The notes under the pieces: model-generated
What the model saw: only the letters and a program-made list of their open reading frames with translations
What the model was told of the DNA's origin: nothing
Database searches by the model: none
DNA from: Hyparrhenia diplandra
Lineage: Eukaryota > Streptophyta > Magnoliopsida > Poales > Poaceae
Length of the DNA stretch: 64,000 nt
Assembly: GCA_015847255.1 (NCBI GenBank)
Contig: JADLZK010008420.1
Coordinates: 124,001-188,000 of the forward strand
Reading direction: 5' to 3'
Translations under genes and position numbers: made by a program
In this document: positions 36,470 to 47,848 of the stretch, in pieces
Numbering within the stretch: the stretch's first letter is position 1
Layout: each line of letters opens with the position of its first letter

Positions 36470-37820
36470 CACTAGTAACGAAATGATTTTGCGAGCACTT
36501 CCAAAATCTTTTCCGTGACGGACACTCTTTTTGCCCGTCACGAAAAATACGCCGCCACGTCTAGCTTTTTTTTTTTACGTGGCGGGCGTTTTTTACCCGC
36601 CACGGATAATTGATTTTGCGTGGCGGGCAACTTAACACGCCCGCCACGCCAAAATAAACTATTTTGCGTGGCGGGCGCGTTAAGGTGCCCGCCACGTAAA
36701 ATAAATTATCCGTGGCGGGCATCCTAAACGGACCGTCACACAAAATAGATAGGCCCAAAAACGAGGCCCGATAGCCGTCGGCATATAAATACAGCAAGTT
36801 AGGGTTTGGCACTCTCGGCCTCCCCACCAACCGCGCCCCCACCTCCCTCGGTCTTCACGCGAGGAGACAGGCAGCAGCGAGACGAGCAGCCGGGCTCTCT
36901 TCCTCTTCCTCCCCACTCTCCCTCCCTCTTCCTCCCCACTCTCCCTCCCTCTTCCTTGGCGCAAGCTCCCCAGCGGCGGCAGCGGTCGGAGATCCGGTGG
37001 CTTCAGGGCCTTGCTCCGGCCGCCGGAACACCTCCAGTCGCGGAGCTCTCCCGGCAATGGCCCGGGCTCCTCGGCGGCGGGCGCCCATGGGATCCGGATC
37101 GGGCTGGGCGCCGCAGCGGATCTCGGCGGTCGGGCAAGGCGGCGGTGCTGCTCGGGTCGGCACATCCACGACACATCCAGCTTTCGGTCCTCCTCACTCC
37201 GGCGGCGGATCCGCGGCGGCGCGGGCGGATCCACGACGCCCAGGGCGGCGGCGGCGCGGCGGCGCCTCCTCCACCGCCCGGGCCCCTCCACGCGCCGGCC
37301 TCCTCCACCGCCAGGGCGGCCAGCGGCGGCCGTGGGGGGCGGCGGCGGCGGCGGCGGCGGCGGCGGCCGTGGGGGCGGCGGCGATGGCGCACGGCGGCCT
37401 TGGCGGGACGACGGCAGCGGCGGCGTCCCACCGCATGGCGATCAAAGGCGGGGCGGCGGTGGATCCTCTCCTCCCTCCGGCGGCGAGCAGCGGCGGCGGC
37501 GGCGGCGACGGCGGCGGCGGCGGTGGTGGCCGCGGCGGCGGCGGCGGCGCGCGCTGGCTACCCTAGATGGGCTCGGCGGGCCCATGGATGGGCTTGGCGG
37601 GCCTGTCTAGGGTTTGTGGGGTTTTTTTTATTTTTTTCGAACCACACCGTGGCGGGCATCCTAATGCGCCCGCCACGGGAAAGATTTTAGCCGTGACGGG
37701 CGGTGGAGGCCGCCACGCAAATTTCTTCATTAACCGTGACCTTTGCTCAGTGACGGGCGCCTCTGCCCGTCACGTCAAACCCCCTGGCGCCCGTCACTGA
37801 AAACGTTTTCAGTACTAGTG
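36470..37820. mobile_element. CACTA element A (1351 bp) inside the NLR LRR exon
   Basis: Ends CACTAGTAAC and (complement of the right end) CACTAGTACT, flanked by a perfect 3-base duplication CGC at 36467-36469 and 37821-37823. Subterminal regions are packed with direct and inverted copies of CGTGGCGGGC. The interior has a TATA-like CATATAAATAC near 36781, an AGGGTTTGGC leader and about 700 bases of very GC-rich, GGC-repeat sequence. It has no transposase and so is non-autonomous. The left end matches the right end of element C closely (CACTAG-AACGAAATGATTT), so A and C are one family in opposite orientation. Confidence 0.92.
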
Positions 37821-39541
37821 CGCCTTGTATCTTCAACTGATGAAGTTCTCTTTTTTCCTCGAGCGCCTTAGCCAGCGGCCCCACGTTGGAAGCTGTTGCA
37901 CCCACCACCGTTAAAGAGAAAAGTTTCGACATTTTATTTAGTGGGCAGTTCTGCTGCGTCCACTCTGAAGACAGTATCACTCCGTGCAGAGTTTGAAGCT
38001 CGGTGGAGGCTGCTGACACTGGCAGTGAGATCTTTTGGGCGAGCAGGTGCTTCAGCTTATCAATCTTCCAAAATTCTTTCGGAATCTTGTTCACTTCATT
38101 ATCCGTTATATCTAGTGTTTCCAAATTCAGCAACTTGGCCACTGATTGTGGGAGATCCTTTAGGCAGCAGCTGCGAAGGCCAAGGTACCTCAGGTGAACC
38201 ATATCGCCTATACTGTCCGGTAACTTGACAAGTTGAACTCCCTGCAGGTCAACAACTCGAAGGAACTTGGACTGACATAGGAACCGCAGCCTGCTCTGCT
38301 GAAGGCCTTGCTTCTTCAAGAGAGAGCTCTGCTTCACACCTTTGCTACTCTTTGCCTGGTGAGCGCCGTCGTCACCAGAGTCCTCCGCAAAATCACCCAC
38401 CAAAGTTCGTAGCTTGGGAAAAATGGTGTCCATACGCACATGTCTGTCATCATAGTTGCGGACAGAAAGGCGACGAACGATTGAGGCATCATGTATGCTG
38501 AATCTGCTGTGGGATTCCAGGAAGCCGGTCTCATGTGCTATGTCCTTTGCAAAGCTGTGTACACTTTGATGGATGCATACTTTGGTGTCAGCATCCACTC
38601 TTTGGACAAGGCCCAGTGAGACGAAAACACGGACACACTTGTCCAGTACTGACTTCTCGGTTTCAGTATCTTTGATTTCCGAGTCAGGAATCCCCTCGGC
38701 ACACCACAGCCTGTGCAGTTTGCTCAAGTCGAGATGTACATTCGGAGGCATGGAAGCAAAGTATAAGAAACATAGCTTGAGAATTGTTGGCATGGTCACA
38801 TAGCTCAGTGTCAGAATCCGCTTGATTAGCCTCATACCCTCATAGCATCTCAGCTGCTTAAACACATCGTTCCATTGCTTTTCATGGTCCTTGAAGTATA
38901 GGAGTCCTCCCAGCAGTACTACACCAAGAGGAAGCCCTCTTGAGATGCTGTAAACTTGATCATCAAATTCTTTCTTATTTCCCGTGTAAACGTCGCTGCG
39001 ACGGCCAGAAAACATCTTCTCAAAAATTGTTTCGCAGTGAGGTTGTTCCAGGCACTTAATTTCGACCGGTAAATAGTCATGCATGAGATGTTCGATTTCC
39101 TCTCTGGGAAGCTGTGTGGTTATTACCAGTATCCTGCTACCACTGACGCCATCCGGTAGCTGTAGCTCCCTTAATACCTCCATCAGCTCATCCTTATCGT
39201 CCATCCCATCCAACACCACTAGCAGTTTCATTCTATCCAGCACCTGCTTCACGTCTTCTCTTCTGGGAGAATCACACTCGCAGTGTGTTTGCTTCTGGGC
39301 CTGTTCCCAAATTTGATGATCCAAATACCTATCCACCCTTGATTTCGGTGGCAAGCAAGCCCAAGCGCAAACATCAAAATGTCTCTGCACATCCCAGTCC
39401 CGGAGGACTGCTCTTGCTGCAGCTGTCTTACCGATGCCACTTTCGCCCATAACTATGGCTCCCCGCTTGCCCTTGTTGTTGAGAAGCACACTGGCAATGT
39501 TCTTGGTGTAGTCATCGAAGCCGATAACATCTTCAATGCGT

Positions 39542-39922
39542 CTGGATCATATTATAACAATAATATGTGAGAAAAACTCATGTTCCTCGTGTGTCAGGCT
39601 GCAATCCTAGCTACAGTCAAGCAATAGTAATAAAATTGAAAATACATGAAGAATTTAATGACAAAATAATTAAAGGATTTGCAACATCAAGCTCGGGTTG
39701 GGTGTTGACTTCTACTAGTTAGGAATCTTGCTTCCGCTTCGTCTCACACCAGCCTCTCACCAAACATGTGCCCAGCACATTTTGTTCTTGTAAATTTAGG
39801 GGAGACAAATCAATTCACCGCTTATAAGTTATAATTAGTAAACAGCTCATAAAATTCAAGTTATTATATATAGAAGTCTGGTTACAGAAAGACTGAACGG
39901 GAAATGATGAAATGTTTCTTAC
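39542..39922 (-). other. NLR intron
   Basis: On the minus strand it begins GTAAGAAAC after ...CAACTAAG and ends ...GATCCAG before ACGCATTGAAG. The junction codon (AG/A) restores RRIEDVIGFDDY, the standard lead-in to the P-loop. An intron between the CC and NB-ARC regions is common in this family. Confidence 0.85.
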
Positions 39923-40485
39923 CTTAGTTGTTGGACCGCAAGAGTTCCCATGGTTGGTTTGTCAAAGTCTTGGATGTTGTTTGCCTGCGCAACCACTCTG
40001 GGTTGAATGTCGAACAACCCATCTCCCTTCTTGAGCTCCTCCAGGCGGCTGAGAAGCTCTTGGATCTGTCCACGCAAGGCATGTCGAAGAGGTACCTCCG
40101 ACAAGGGGAAGCAGGGAACGCATGAGCATCCTCCTTCCCGCGACTCGAACCCAGGTCTCGAGTGGTACACGCCCTGGAAGTACTCGTCGACGATGTCCTC
40201 GGACTGGAAGACGACGCCACGGATCTTGCTCACCCACACGCGCACCAGCTCGTCGTGCCTGGCAATGTTCCCCTCCTCCGCCTTCTGGATCCAAGCCAGC
40301 CAAAACTGCAGTCCGGACCGGAGATCGTCCACTTGCCTGCCCACATCCTGCAGGCTCTGGTACTCCCCACCGCAAACCGCCCGATCTCGCCGATCTTGTT
40401 CAGCACCGTCAGGATGGTGGTGTCCATCCCCCTACCTCCCGGCCCTCCAAATCTCTCGGCCGTCACAAGTTGGCAAGCCAAAGCG

Positions 40486-40585
40486 GATGCAAATTATTGT
40501 AATATTATCGAGGCCAAGTCAACTCAAACCGGATGCAAATTATTGCAATCTTATCAAGGCCACGTCAACTCAAAGCGGATGGCTA
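40486..40585. repeat. About 43 bp direct repeats upstream of the NLR
   Basis: CGGATGCAAATTATTG recurs at about 40486 and 40529, each followed by TATCAAGGCCACGTCAACTC-like text, with a third partial unit after it. Confidence 0.7.
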
Positions 40586-40622
40586 GCCAAAAGAAAATAC
40601 TAGTATATACTCGTAGACTAAG

Positions 40623-40880
40623 TCTTTCGCGCCATCAAAGCTTTCACTATCAAGCCAACACATCAATGCGCATCCTTTTTTATTTATTTATTTATTTATT
40701 TAATAATTCATAATGCTATACTCAACCATGTTTAGTTATTTGGCTAGCTAGATGTGACATCTAAAAAGAGTCTTTCGCGTCATCAAAGCTTTCACTATCA
40801 AACCAACGCACCAATGCGTGTTCTTTTATATCATCAAAGCTTTCACTATCAAACCAACGCACCAATGCGTGTTCTTTTCT
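40623..40880. repeat. Three direct repeats of about 55 bp upstream of the NLR
   Basis: Units start at about 40623, 40771 and 40830 and share CATCAAAGCTTTCACTATCA and CCAATGCGTGTTCTTTT. The last two are adjacent and nearly identical; the first is more diverged and separated by an AT-rich stretch. Confidence 0.8.
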
Positions 40881-42218
40881 CATAATAATCCTACACATCT
40901 TTATTCTTCTATCTGAATGAGGACATGACAACTTCGAATACGACCATTAATTATAAAGTGGGCTTGTTTCTACATTTGTACAATGAATTTTGGTACAACT
41001 TACTTGGTTCCAGATATACATGTGCTTCAAAGTGCAAGCTTGTTTGAAAAATTCAACATTTAGTTGTTTCAAAGTGCAAGCTTGTCAAAATCCAACATTT
41101 AGTTCATCAGCAACCCAACAATGGTTCATCAGGAAGGCCATAACTAATACACCCAGACTTGTTTGAAAAACTTTCAAATAGAACTAGTCTCACCTCAATA
41201 TCACGTCGGCAAGGCCTCGGAATCATCAATACAATCTATCGTTGTTTCTAACGGCAGCGACGTCGCCGTCATGGGCCTGCTATTCACCCTTAGGACCCCA
41301 CCCAAGTTGGAGCACATCCCATAGACATGGAGAACATTTTAGGAATGCCCAAGGGACGCCCTCCACCTTGGTCACCACCTTAGGAGGTTAGCAAGAGCGT
41401 TCAATACAAGTTGGAGCCTCAATCCATGTTAAGTCCATCTCGGGCTCCAAATGCAGTCTATAATAAAAAGCGGGGCCTTCGTGTTGCGTCACGGACTCCA
41501 CGCCCGTGTTACGTCACGGACTCCATTTTCAATGATCTATACATGGATGGAAACATAATTTCATAATCTATCCAATGAATTTGGTTTGAGGTCAAAATTC
41601 CATCGAAATCAACGAGAATTGTCAAAAAAAATTGGCGTCGAGAATCGACACGGCGTTGTGTCGCCGTTTTTGGGGTCATTTGGGCCTTGTAATGTGTTAG
41701 GGTTCCTTAGTGACGTGAGTGGGGGTCTTTGACACCAATCAATAGCCGCCACTCACGTTAGGACTTAGGTTTTGTTTTAGATCAATCTATCTTTGAATAG
41801 TTGTTATCGGTTTGTGAAACCCCACATTCGAGATCTTAATCATATATCTGCAATTGTCATTTTACTTGAGTTCGTATTATCTTATTCTGGCTTGTGTTCT
41901 TTCATTCGCAGCTGAGGAGCAGTGCACAAGTGTAACCCTCATCCAAATGTTTGTTTCAACATCTTAACATATTCCGGGTATTCAGTCCATCATTGAGCAG
42001 CAGCCAAGTAAAAAACTTGATTTTTTGGTACATATTTTGATTATACGGAAATGGTATGGATAACCAAAAAAAATGATAAAGGTAAAAACAATCGAAAGCG
42101 AAAGTGCAAAAGCTTCTGCCCTCTGTTATAGTTTTCAAAGATTTCCGTATTGGTCAGTAACTTACCTCCGGCAGTTACGGATTCTAAGTATCATCTGCAC
42201 ACGTAAGCACACAAGGCA

Positions 42219-43223
42219 CACTACTACACAATTGATTTTGCACGGCGTTTCCAAACCATTTTCCGTGGTGGTTATTTTTAAAAAACGCCATGGTTAATGG
42301 CTGTATTAACCATGATGTTTATTTTTTATTAACCGAGGCGGTTTTTCTAACCGCCACGGTTAATCAATTACCGTGGCGGTTATTTAAAAAACTGTCACGG
42401 TAAATGCAGCCTAGCAGCCGGCCCATTTAAGCCCGATAACAAGGTGCATTCGGTGGTCAGGTATATAAACAAGCTACTAGGTTTTCTTCCACTCGGCGCA
42501 CCCGGCCCCCAACCCGCCCCCTCCTCTTCACTCTCCCAACTCCCATCTCCTTCCCCTCTCTCCATCGAAGGCTGCGGGGGCCCGGATGGCGGCGCTCGGA
42601 TGGCGGCAATGCGGGCGCGGGGGCGGTGGACCTCCCGATGGGCGGCTACCCGGCGTCGAAGCGAGCCGAGGCGGTGGCGCGGGCGCAGGATCGGCGGCCT
42701 CCCTCGGCGGCGGCGCGGGATCGGTCACTCGGCTGGCGGCGCTGGATCGGGGCGCGCGGCCTGCGGGACCGGGCCGGCAGCCCTCCTTCCCTCCACTTTC
42801 GGCGGGCGCGGGCTGGGCGCCGCGAAGGCGGCCGCGCGGGCGCGGCGCGGGATCCGGCGGCCTCCCTCGCGCTCGGCACTGGCGGTCTGCTGGATCCGTC
42901 GCTCGGCACTGGCGGTCTTTGGATCGGGCGGCGCGGCGCCGCGGGACCAGCGGCGGCCCTCCTTCCCTCCACTTTCGGCGGGCGGGCTTGGGCCGCCGGT
43001 GCGTGGGCGGCGGCATGGGACCCAGTAGCCGCATGAAACCCTAGCGACCAACCCTAGGCGTGTGAGCGGATCACGGGCCCATTTGGGCCTGGATCGAGCT
43101 TTTCTCTTTTTTTTTTTTATTAACAAAGTGGCGGTTTTAGTGGATTAGAAAACCACCAACCATGACCTTCCTTTCGTGGCGGTTTCAAAAACCGCCCACG
43201 GAAGTTCAAGCTGAGTAGTAGTG
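42219..43223. mobile_element. CACTA element B (1005 bp)
   Basis: Begins CACTACTACACAATTG and ends with the complement of CACTACTACTCAGC. It is flanked by GCA at 42216-42218 and 43224-43226. Subterminal repeats contain CGGCGGTTTTT/AACCGCCACGG units, related to but different from those of elements A and C. The interior has a TATA box (GGTATATAAAC near 42461), a leader with CTAGGTTTTC and a GC-rich block ending near AAACCCTAG. There is no transposase. The overlapping open frames inside it (42444-43044) are compositional. Confidence 0.88.
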
Positions 43224-43226
43224 GCA

Positions 43227-44290
43227 AATATTTTCATGAAAGAAACTATGTATGGCAAATATTTCATACGTATAGGAACGAAAAGGCATTCAACCAATCA
43301 AATCATCGTGACTGTAGCCAATCACCGTTGACTGATTGAATTACGTTCACGCATACGTTCACTGTTGACTCTACGCATACTGCACCTCCCGTCGCGATGC
43401 TACTGTTGTCGCCACGAGGGGCATCGTCGCGTCGCTGACCGCTGAAGGTGCCGTGTTCAGGGCCATGTGCCTCCGCTCGGCTTCACGGGCTGCGAGTTGG
43501 AAAAACAAAGCGCCGACAAAGCGGGCCCACATGGCAGAGACATAAAACAAACAAACACACCCGATCTCCACGATGAAGATCCAACGGCCAGAAAAATCGA
43601 GTGACCGGTTTGCACGCTTCACTCGAGCGACGTACAAATTGTTCGGTCCAGAATGTGTTGGTAGAGTGATGTCATAAAGAGAGAGAAGATATTAAGGTAT
43701 TAGGGACGTCTCCGTTGTTCTCAAATAGCTAGCCTAGAAATAATTATATTGGCTACCATAGAGAAATCAAAGGGCTAGTGACTCAATAGCTAGTCTAGCA
43801 TGATCTCTCGAAACCAACTCTCTCACAACTTACACAACCATTTACTATAGTGCTTATTTTTTTTTATTGTTTTCAAAACTTATCTTGCTAGTTATTTGTA
43901 AATTGACATGAAGGACGTTCTTACCCATCACACTGCAAGAGGTGATCCTAAATTCCTAATTTCCACTGCATGCCCAGCAATGCGGGTGTAAGGCGAGAAA
44001 TTGCGCCCGTGACAAGTCAATAAAAAGGTATATTTGGGTGTGTTTAGAGCCCAGAATTTCTCCCCAAATTCTACTATGCAAAAAGAAGATTCTCAATCGC
44101 ATCAAAATGCCGGCACATGTATCGAGTACAAAACTAATTACACAGTTTAGATGTACATTACGCGACGATTCTTTTGAGTCTAGTTACTTCATGGTAGGAT
44201 AATATTTATCAGCGACAAAGCGAAAGCAGCATTCTGATTATCGATGTGACATACATGTCCCATACGTCCAAAATTTAGGCCAAAATGTTG
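43227..44290. other. Intergenic with MITE remnant
   Basis: No gene seen. Near 44035-44215 there is GGGTGTGTTTAGAGCCC, CTAATTACACAGTTTAG and CGACGATTCTTTTGAG text, a degraded relative of the MITE at 35042-35245. Confidence 0.45.
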
Positions 44291-47132
44291 GGTGCTCGCC
44301 CGTCTTCACTGTTGCTCACCTCAGCAGTCTCTTGGCGCGGCGGGATTGGACGCGTAGACTAAAGCAAGGAGACCACAGGCACCACTATTTCACGGGGGTC
44401 CCAGCAAAGTGCCTGTGTTTTGGACATTGTCCTGGCCGGATCGGGGTTATTAAAAGTCACTCGGTTTCCCTCACACCACGGCATTCCAGGCATTGGTGGC
44501 GCTCGCTTGTTCGACACATCGCCACCGCCCTGCGCGGTGCTCGCTCCCGCGCAGCGCTCTCTCTCGACCGACCAGCTTGGTAGATGTAGATCACCCGGCC
44601 TTGAGACCATGACAAGTGGCCCCTCCTGCAGCAGGCCCGTTGGCAGTGATTGGAAGCAGGTATTTCGTGAAAGAAAAAGGAAAAATCTTCAGCTAGCCTG
44701 TCCGCTCGGCGCTCTGCCCTCCCAGCGCCGCACCCCGCTTCGACCGGCGTCCTTTCGGAAAGCGGCGGAGCGCTCAGAAGGCGGTGCGAGCCCCCACCCC
44801 GGCGCTAAGGGTCCCGTGGGCAAGGGTGGTGAGGGGAACGGCGTGCGGCCTGTCGCATCCTCGCGGCGGCGCCAAAACCCTAGCCGCCACCAACATTTCG
44901 CTTCGACACGCCCGGCGATTTGGGTGTATGAGAGAACCCTAGCCGCCCGCAATCGCTCCTATCCGTCTACGCCGCCGTCGTCGCTTCCCTCCTCTCCTCC
45001 GCCAGCCGTGTGTCGAAGGAGCCCACCGCCGCACCTAGCCACGCAATCGCTCCTTCCTCTCTCCCTTCCCACGCCGCTTCCATGTTGCTCGCGCCTCCAC
45101 CTTTCGGCCGCATCTAAAGCGCGAGGGAGTCATGAGTTCGTTCGCCGTAGCTGAGCCGCGAGGAGCGCACGAGTTCTTCGCCCGTAGCTGGGCGCTGGAG
45201 CTTTCAGCGTCCGCTCGGGCTCCTATCAGTGGATCTGGCGGATGTGGATCCGGCGGCCCTCCACCTGCTTTGTCCGGCAGGGGCTCCAGCGGTCTTGGCG
45301 TGCTCTCCTAGAGTGTTCGGCGCATGTCAGCACAATTCTACTACTTTCTGTTTCTGTCAGGCATCGAATTGGTTCATCTATAATTTGATTTAGAGGACTT
45401 CTAATTGGTTTTAGTGGATTGCAGTTCGATCTGGTAAAATTTGGTGATGGCAAAGCTGATTCATAAGTGGATCAGATTCTAGCTTGGCTGATCTGATGGA
45501 TGACTTACTGCACTGACAGACGGAGCGTACAATGGAGCTGTGACTAAAAAAACGAAATGCTTTCTTTCTGTTTCGTCGTTTTTTGTGGTGTGTTTTTAGG
45601 TTGAGAACCAATTCAATTTCTCTATGCATACACTGTCAGAATGAAATTAAATCATTATCTTTTTTTGTGAAGTTTTTAGCCTATGGTCCCTTTGCATATA
45701 GAGTTCTATACCATGTTACAGGCTTACAGTTCAGTTTGCTTCCTGTAAAGGTAATAGAAAAAATCATCTGCATATGTCTGATAGTCCTTTCAGTAGACTA
45801 TTTATAAGTGTTTATGAAATTTTAGGTAGTTAACATATTGCTGGTCTTATTGCCAAAAAAAAAAAAAAAAATGGGTTCATTTTTTTTGCTAAGTTTATTC
45901 ACGTAGAATTTTTTGGCTACAGGTTCAGAAGAGGTTTGAGTCACTTAAGAAAGAGGAAGAACCCAAGCACATATACTGATCTATACTGATCTAGGTGAGA
46001 AAAATATCCTCATATATGGTGTCAGTTTCTCGCCCTCAGTGTAACAGTTAGTGTGTAATCTTTGCACAAAATAACTCTAGGGAGCATGGAGTCATTCTTT
46101 GGTTCCTTGTCTTGATAAAATAATACTAATTCGGTATCGTTATTTTTATAGTCCTTGGTCCTTACATTCCTTTCCTGTGTGATCTTCTCAGTTTGTAAAA
46201 ATATTACATGTAGCAAGTCCTCTACTTTTCCCATAGTAGATGGATGTTTTCCAAAAATTCACTGTGTTGATGCTTTAAACGGCTGTGGTATTTCCTCTTG
46301 AGACTAGATAGTTATTTGCTGCCTTTGTTTTCTCATTTTTACTTATGGGAGAACAAAGTTAACAAAACAATAGGCAAACAGAGGAGTAGTATATGTTAGT
46401 ATGTTAGTATGGAGCTGTTTCCATTTCAGATTCGGAATGAGATGGGTTCGATCCAGTATGCTACCTTTCTGCACTAGAATATTTAAGGACATAGACTATT
46501 TTATAGTACCAACATTCCACCTAAATGATCTCTTTGAGATACCAAAGCAACACGCTACATGTATCCCTAATGCCCAGGTTTTTTTTTCCATTTACAGGGC
46601 TTTTCTGTCTACCCGGTTCCTACGAGCTGTATATGTCATGTGTGACTATTCAAGTGCTTATCAATGGGAACGGACTTTGCCACTGTGATGACCAGCACTA
46701 TGTCCTTTGAAAACCTCATAGTTGTGAATTGTGTGTTCAATGTTATTTTTGTCTCTAGGTTCGTGAACCTACCACTACCATCGAGGCATTTGGATAGATG
46801 CTATAAGCTACTGGCCAAGGCGCTCGATAATCATGATTTCTCATTGTAAATTGTAATGAATGGATATGTAATGTACGACTGAAACAAACCATAGAGGCAA
46901 AATACGGAAAGATGAGGTAGCTTTATAATTTGTACTAAGCATTTGTTAAGATATGCTTGATATTAGATGCTAATGTTGTGGTGATATGATATATACCAAT
47001 GTTTGCGACCAGATCATAAGCTCATAACCTTATCATTTGATTATAATTATAAAGTAGTGTCTAAGATGTATGGATTGTAGCTTTTGCTCTCGAGGTCATT
47101 GTAGGGCGCCCAAAGGGCGCCTGATGTTCTAG
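44291..47132 (+). mobile_element. Probable Helitron H4 body (3' end only defined)
   Basis: The right end is a perfect hairpin GGCGCCC-AAA-GGGCGCC (47105-47121) followed by TGATGTT and CTAG at 47129-47132, then T: a Helitron 3' end on the plus strand. I could not find the 5' TC end, so the left boundary given here is only the start of gene-like GC-rich sequence. Gene-like segments include a GC-rich leader-type block (44690-45150, with AACCCTAGCCGCC twice) and exon-like pieces after acceptor sites near 45923 and 46760. These may be captured host gene fragments; I do not recognise the product. Confidence 0.5.
47105..47132 (+). other. Helitron H4 3' terminus
   Basis: A seven-base perfect stem with AAA loop, seven spacer bases, CTAG and a following T. 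It ends about 700 bases upstream of the TKP2 start codon. Confidence 0.75.
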
Positions 47133-47848
47133 TTCAATTCATGTAGGCCCCAGTTTTTTAGCACCGCTGCCATTGTGGGCGCCAAGTTGCTGTACCAGCG
47201 GACCGGAGCCAATAATGCAGACCCGAGGCCAGCTATTGCAAAGTCGTCGCTGACCTCTGCTCGGCGATGTACTATTTGGTTTGGCTAGTGACGAGAGCCA
47301 TCTCCGATCCTCTCTAGTGCTAAGCACAGGCAGCAACCAGCTTCTTCTTAGCTTTTCCCCAATTTCCGATTCCTTGAAATATCGAGCACACACAGCAAGT
47401 AGCAGCTCCAGGTGACAGGGGAGAGCACCGTGAGGAGCTTCGGCCTCTGATTCCGCTGGAGTGTAGCATGACAACCAAGGTAGCCAGCTGGCATTGACCT
47501 AGAGGCAAGGTGAACCTGCAGATCGAGTGGGTCGTCTAGATTTATCTGTCTGCAGCTCTCTCGTCTTTGTGTAATTACTAAGCTCGATCCATCGTCTAAT
47601 TTTGTTCCCCTCAGCTGCCATTCCCATGCTCTTTTCAGACTTTGACCGTAGATCGTTTTAGGTGCTTCTGAAGGTCACACGAACGAGCGAGAAACCAGAA
47701 GGAAGAGTTGAAACACAACAGGCGGCCGGCAATAACGTACGCTGCTACTGTTCTCCCGTTAAACGGTTGGCATATGTGCTTCATCAATTTGACTCATGCA
47801 GAATTTGTTTTGTTTTTAATTTTTTTTTCTACCAGCAGAAACGGTACC
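47133..47848 (+). promoter_or_regulatory. Upstream region of TKP2
   Basis: From about 47620 it aligns with bases 1-210 of the window (CCATGCTCTTT, GGTGCTTC-GAAGGTCA, AACCAGAAGG), so the duplicated block includes at least 200 bases of shared 5' flank. TTTTTTTTTTCTACCAGCAG just before the ATG at 47849 looks like a 3' splice site, so a leader intron is possible. I do not see a TATA box that I trust. Confidence 0.5.

Larger units (their letters stand above)
35949..40427 (-). pseudogene. CC-NB-ARC-LRR (NLR) immune receptor gene, interrupted
   Basis: Two exons on the minus strand: exon 1 40427-39923 and exon 2 39541-35949, with an intron 39922-39542 (GTAAG...CAG). Exon 1 encodes an Rx-type coiled coil (QFWLAWIQKAEEGN, SEDIVDEYFQG). 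Exon 2 gives the NB-ARC domain: P-loop GESGIGKT (about residue 201), kinase-2 LLVVLDGMDD, RNBS-B SRILVITTQ, GLPLGVVLLGGLL, RNBS-D CFLYFASMP and an MHD site that reads IHQ. The LRR follows (LRVVDLQGVQLVKLPDSIG, LRYLGLRSCCLKDLPQSV). NLRs sense pathogen effectors in the cytoplasm. Two lesions are seen: one base missing in a C-run (plus strand 40365-40368), shortly after the start, and a CACTA element at 36470-37820. Without the element, one CGC copy and the indel the coding length is 2745 bases, exactly 915 codons. The ATG at 40427 fits the family N-terminus. The C-run deletion could be a sequencing error; the CACTA insertion is firm. Confidence 0.9.
40428..42218. other. Upstream region of the NLR gene
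   Basis: Contains the presumed NLR promoter but no clear TATA box that I would defend. It holds short direct repeats listed separately and otherwise no coding region. A TTTA tetranucleotide run lies at 40680-40703. Confidence 0.5.

Noticed and set aside
36806..37690. Long open frames on both strands (up to 294 codons) within CACTA element A
   Set aside because: They overlap in several frames, consist mostly of Ala, Arg, Gly and Pro and follow GGC repeats. They reflect composition, not protein conservation.
40623..40880. CRISPR-like array
   Set aside because: Three long, unevenly spaced repeats in a plant genome without unique spacers of equal size; ordinary direct repeats.
42444..43126. Overlapping open frames in CACTA element B
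   Set aside because: Same reason: GC-rich low complexity inside a non-autonomous element.
44420..45154. 244-codon open frame upstream of TKP2
   Set aside because: Pro/Ser/Arg-rich with AACCCTAGCCGCC leader-type repeats, more like a 5' UTR or captured promoter. Not conserved in any way I can recognise.
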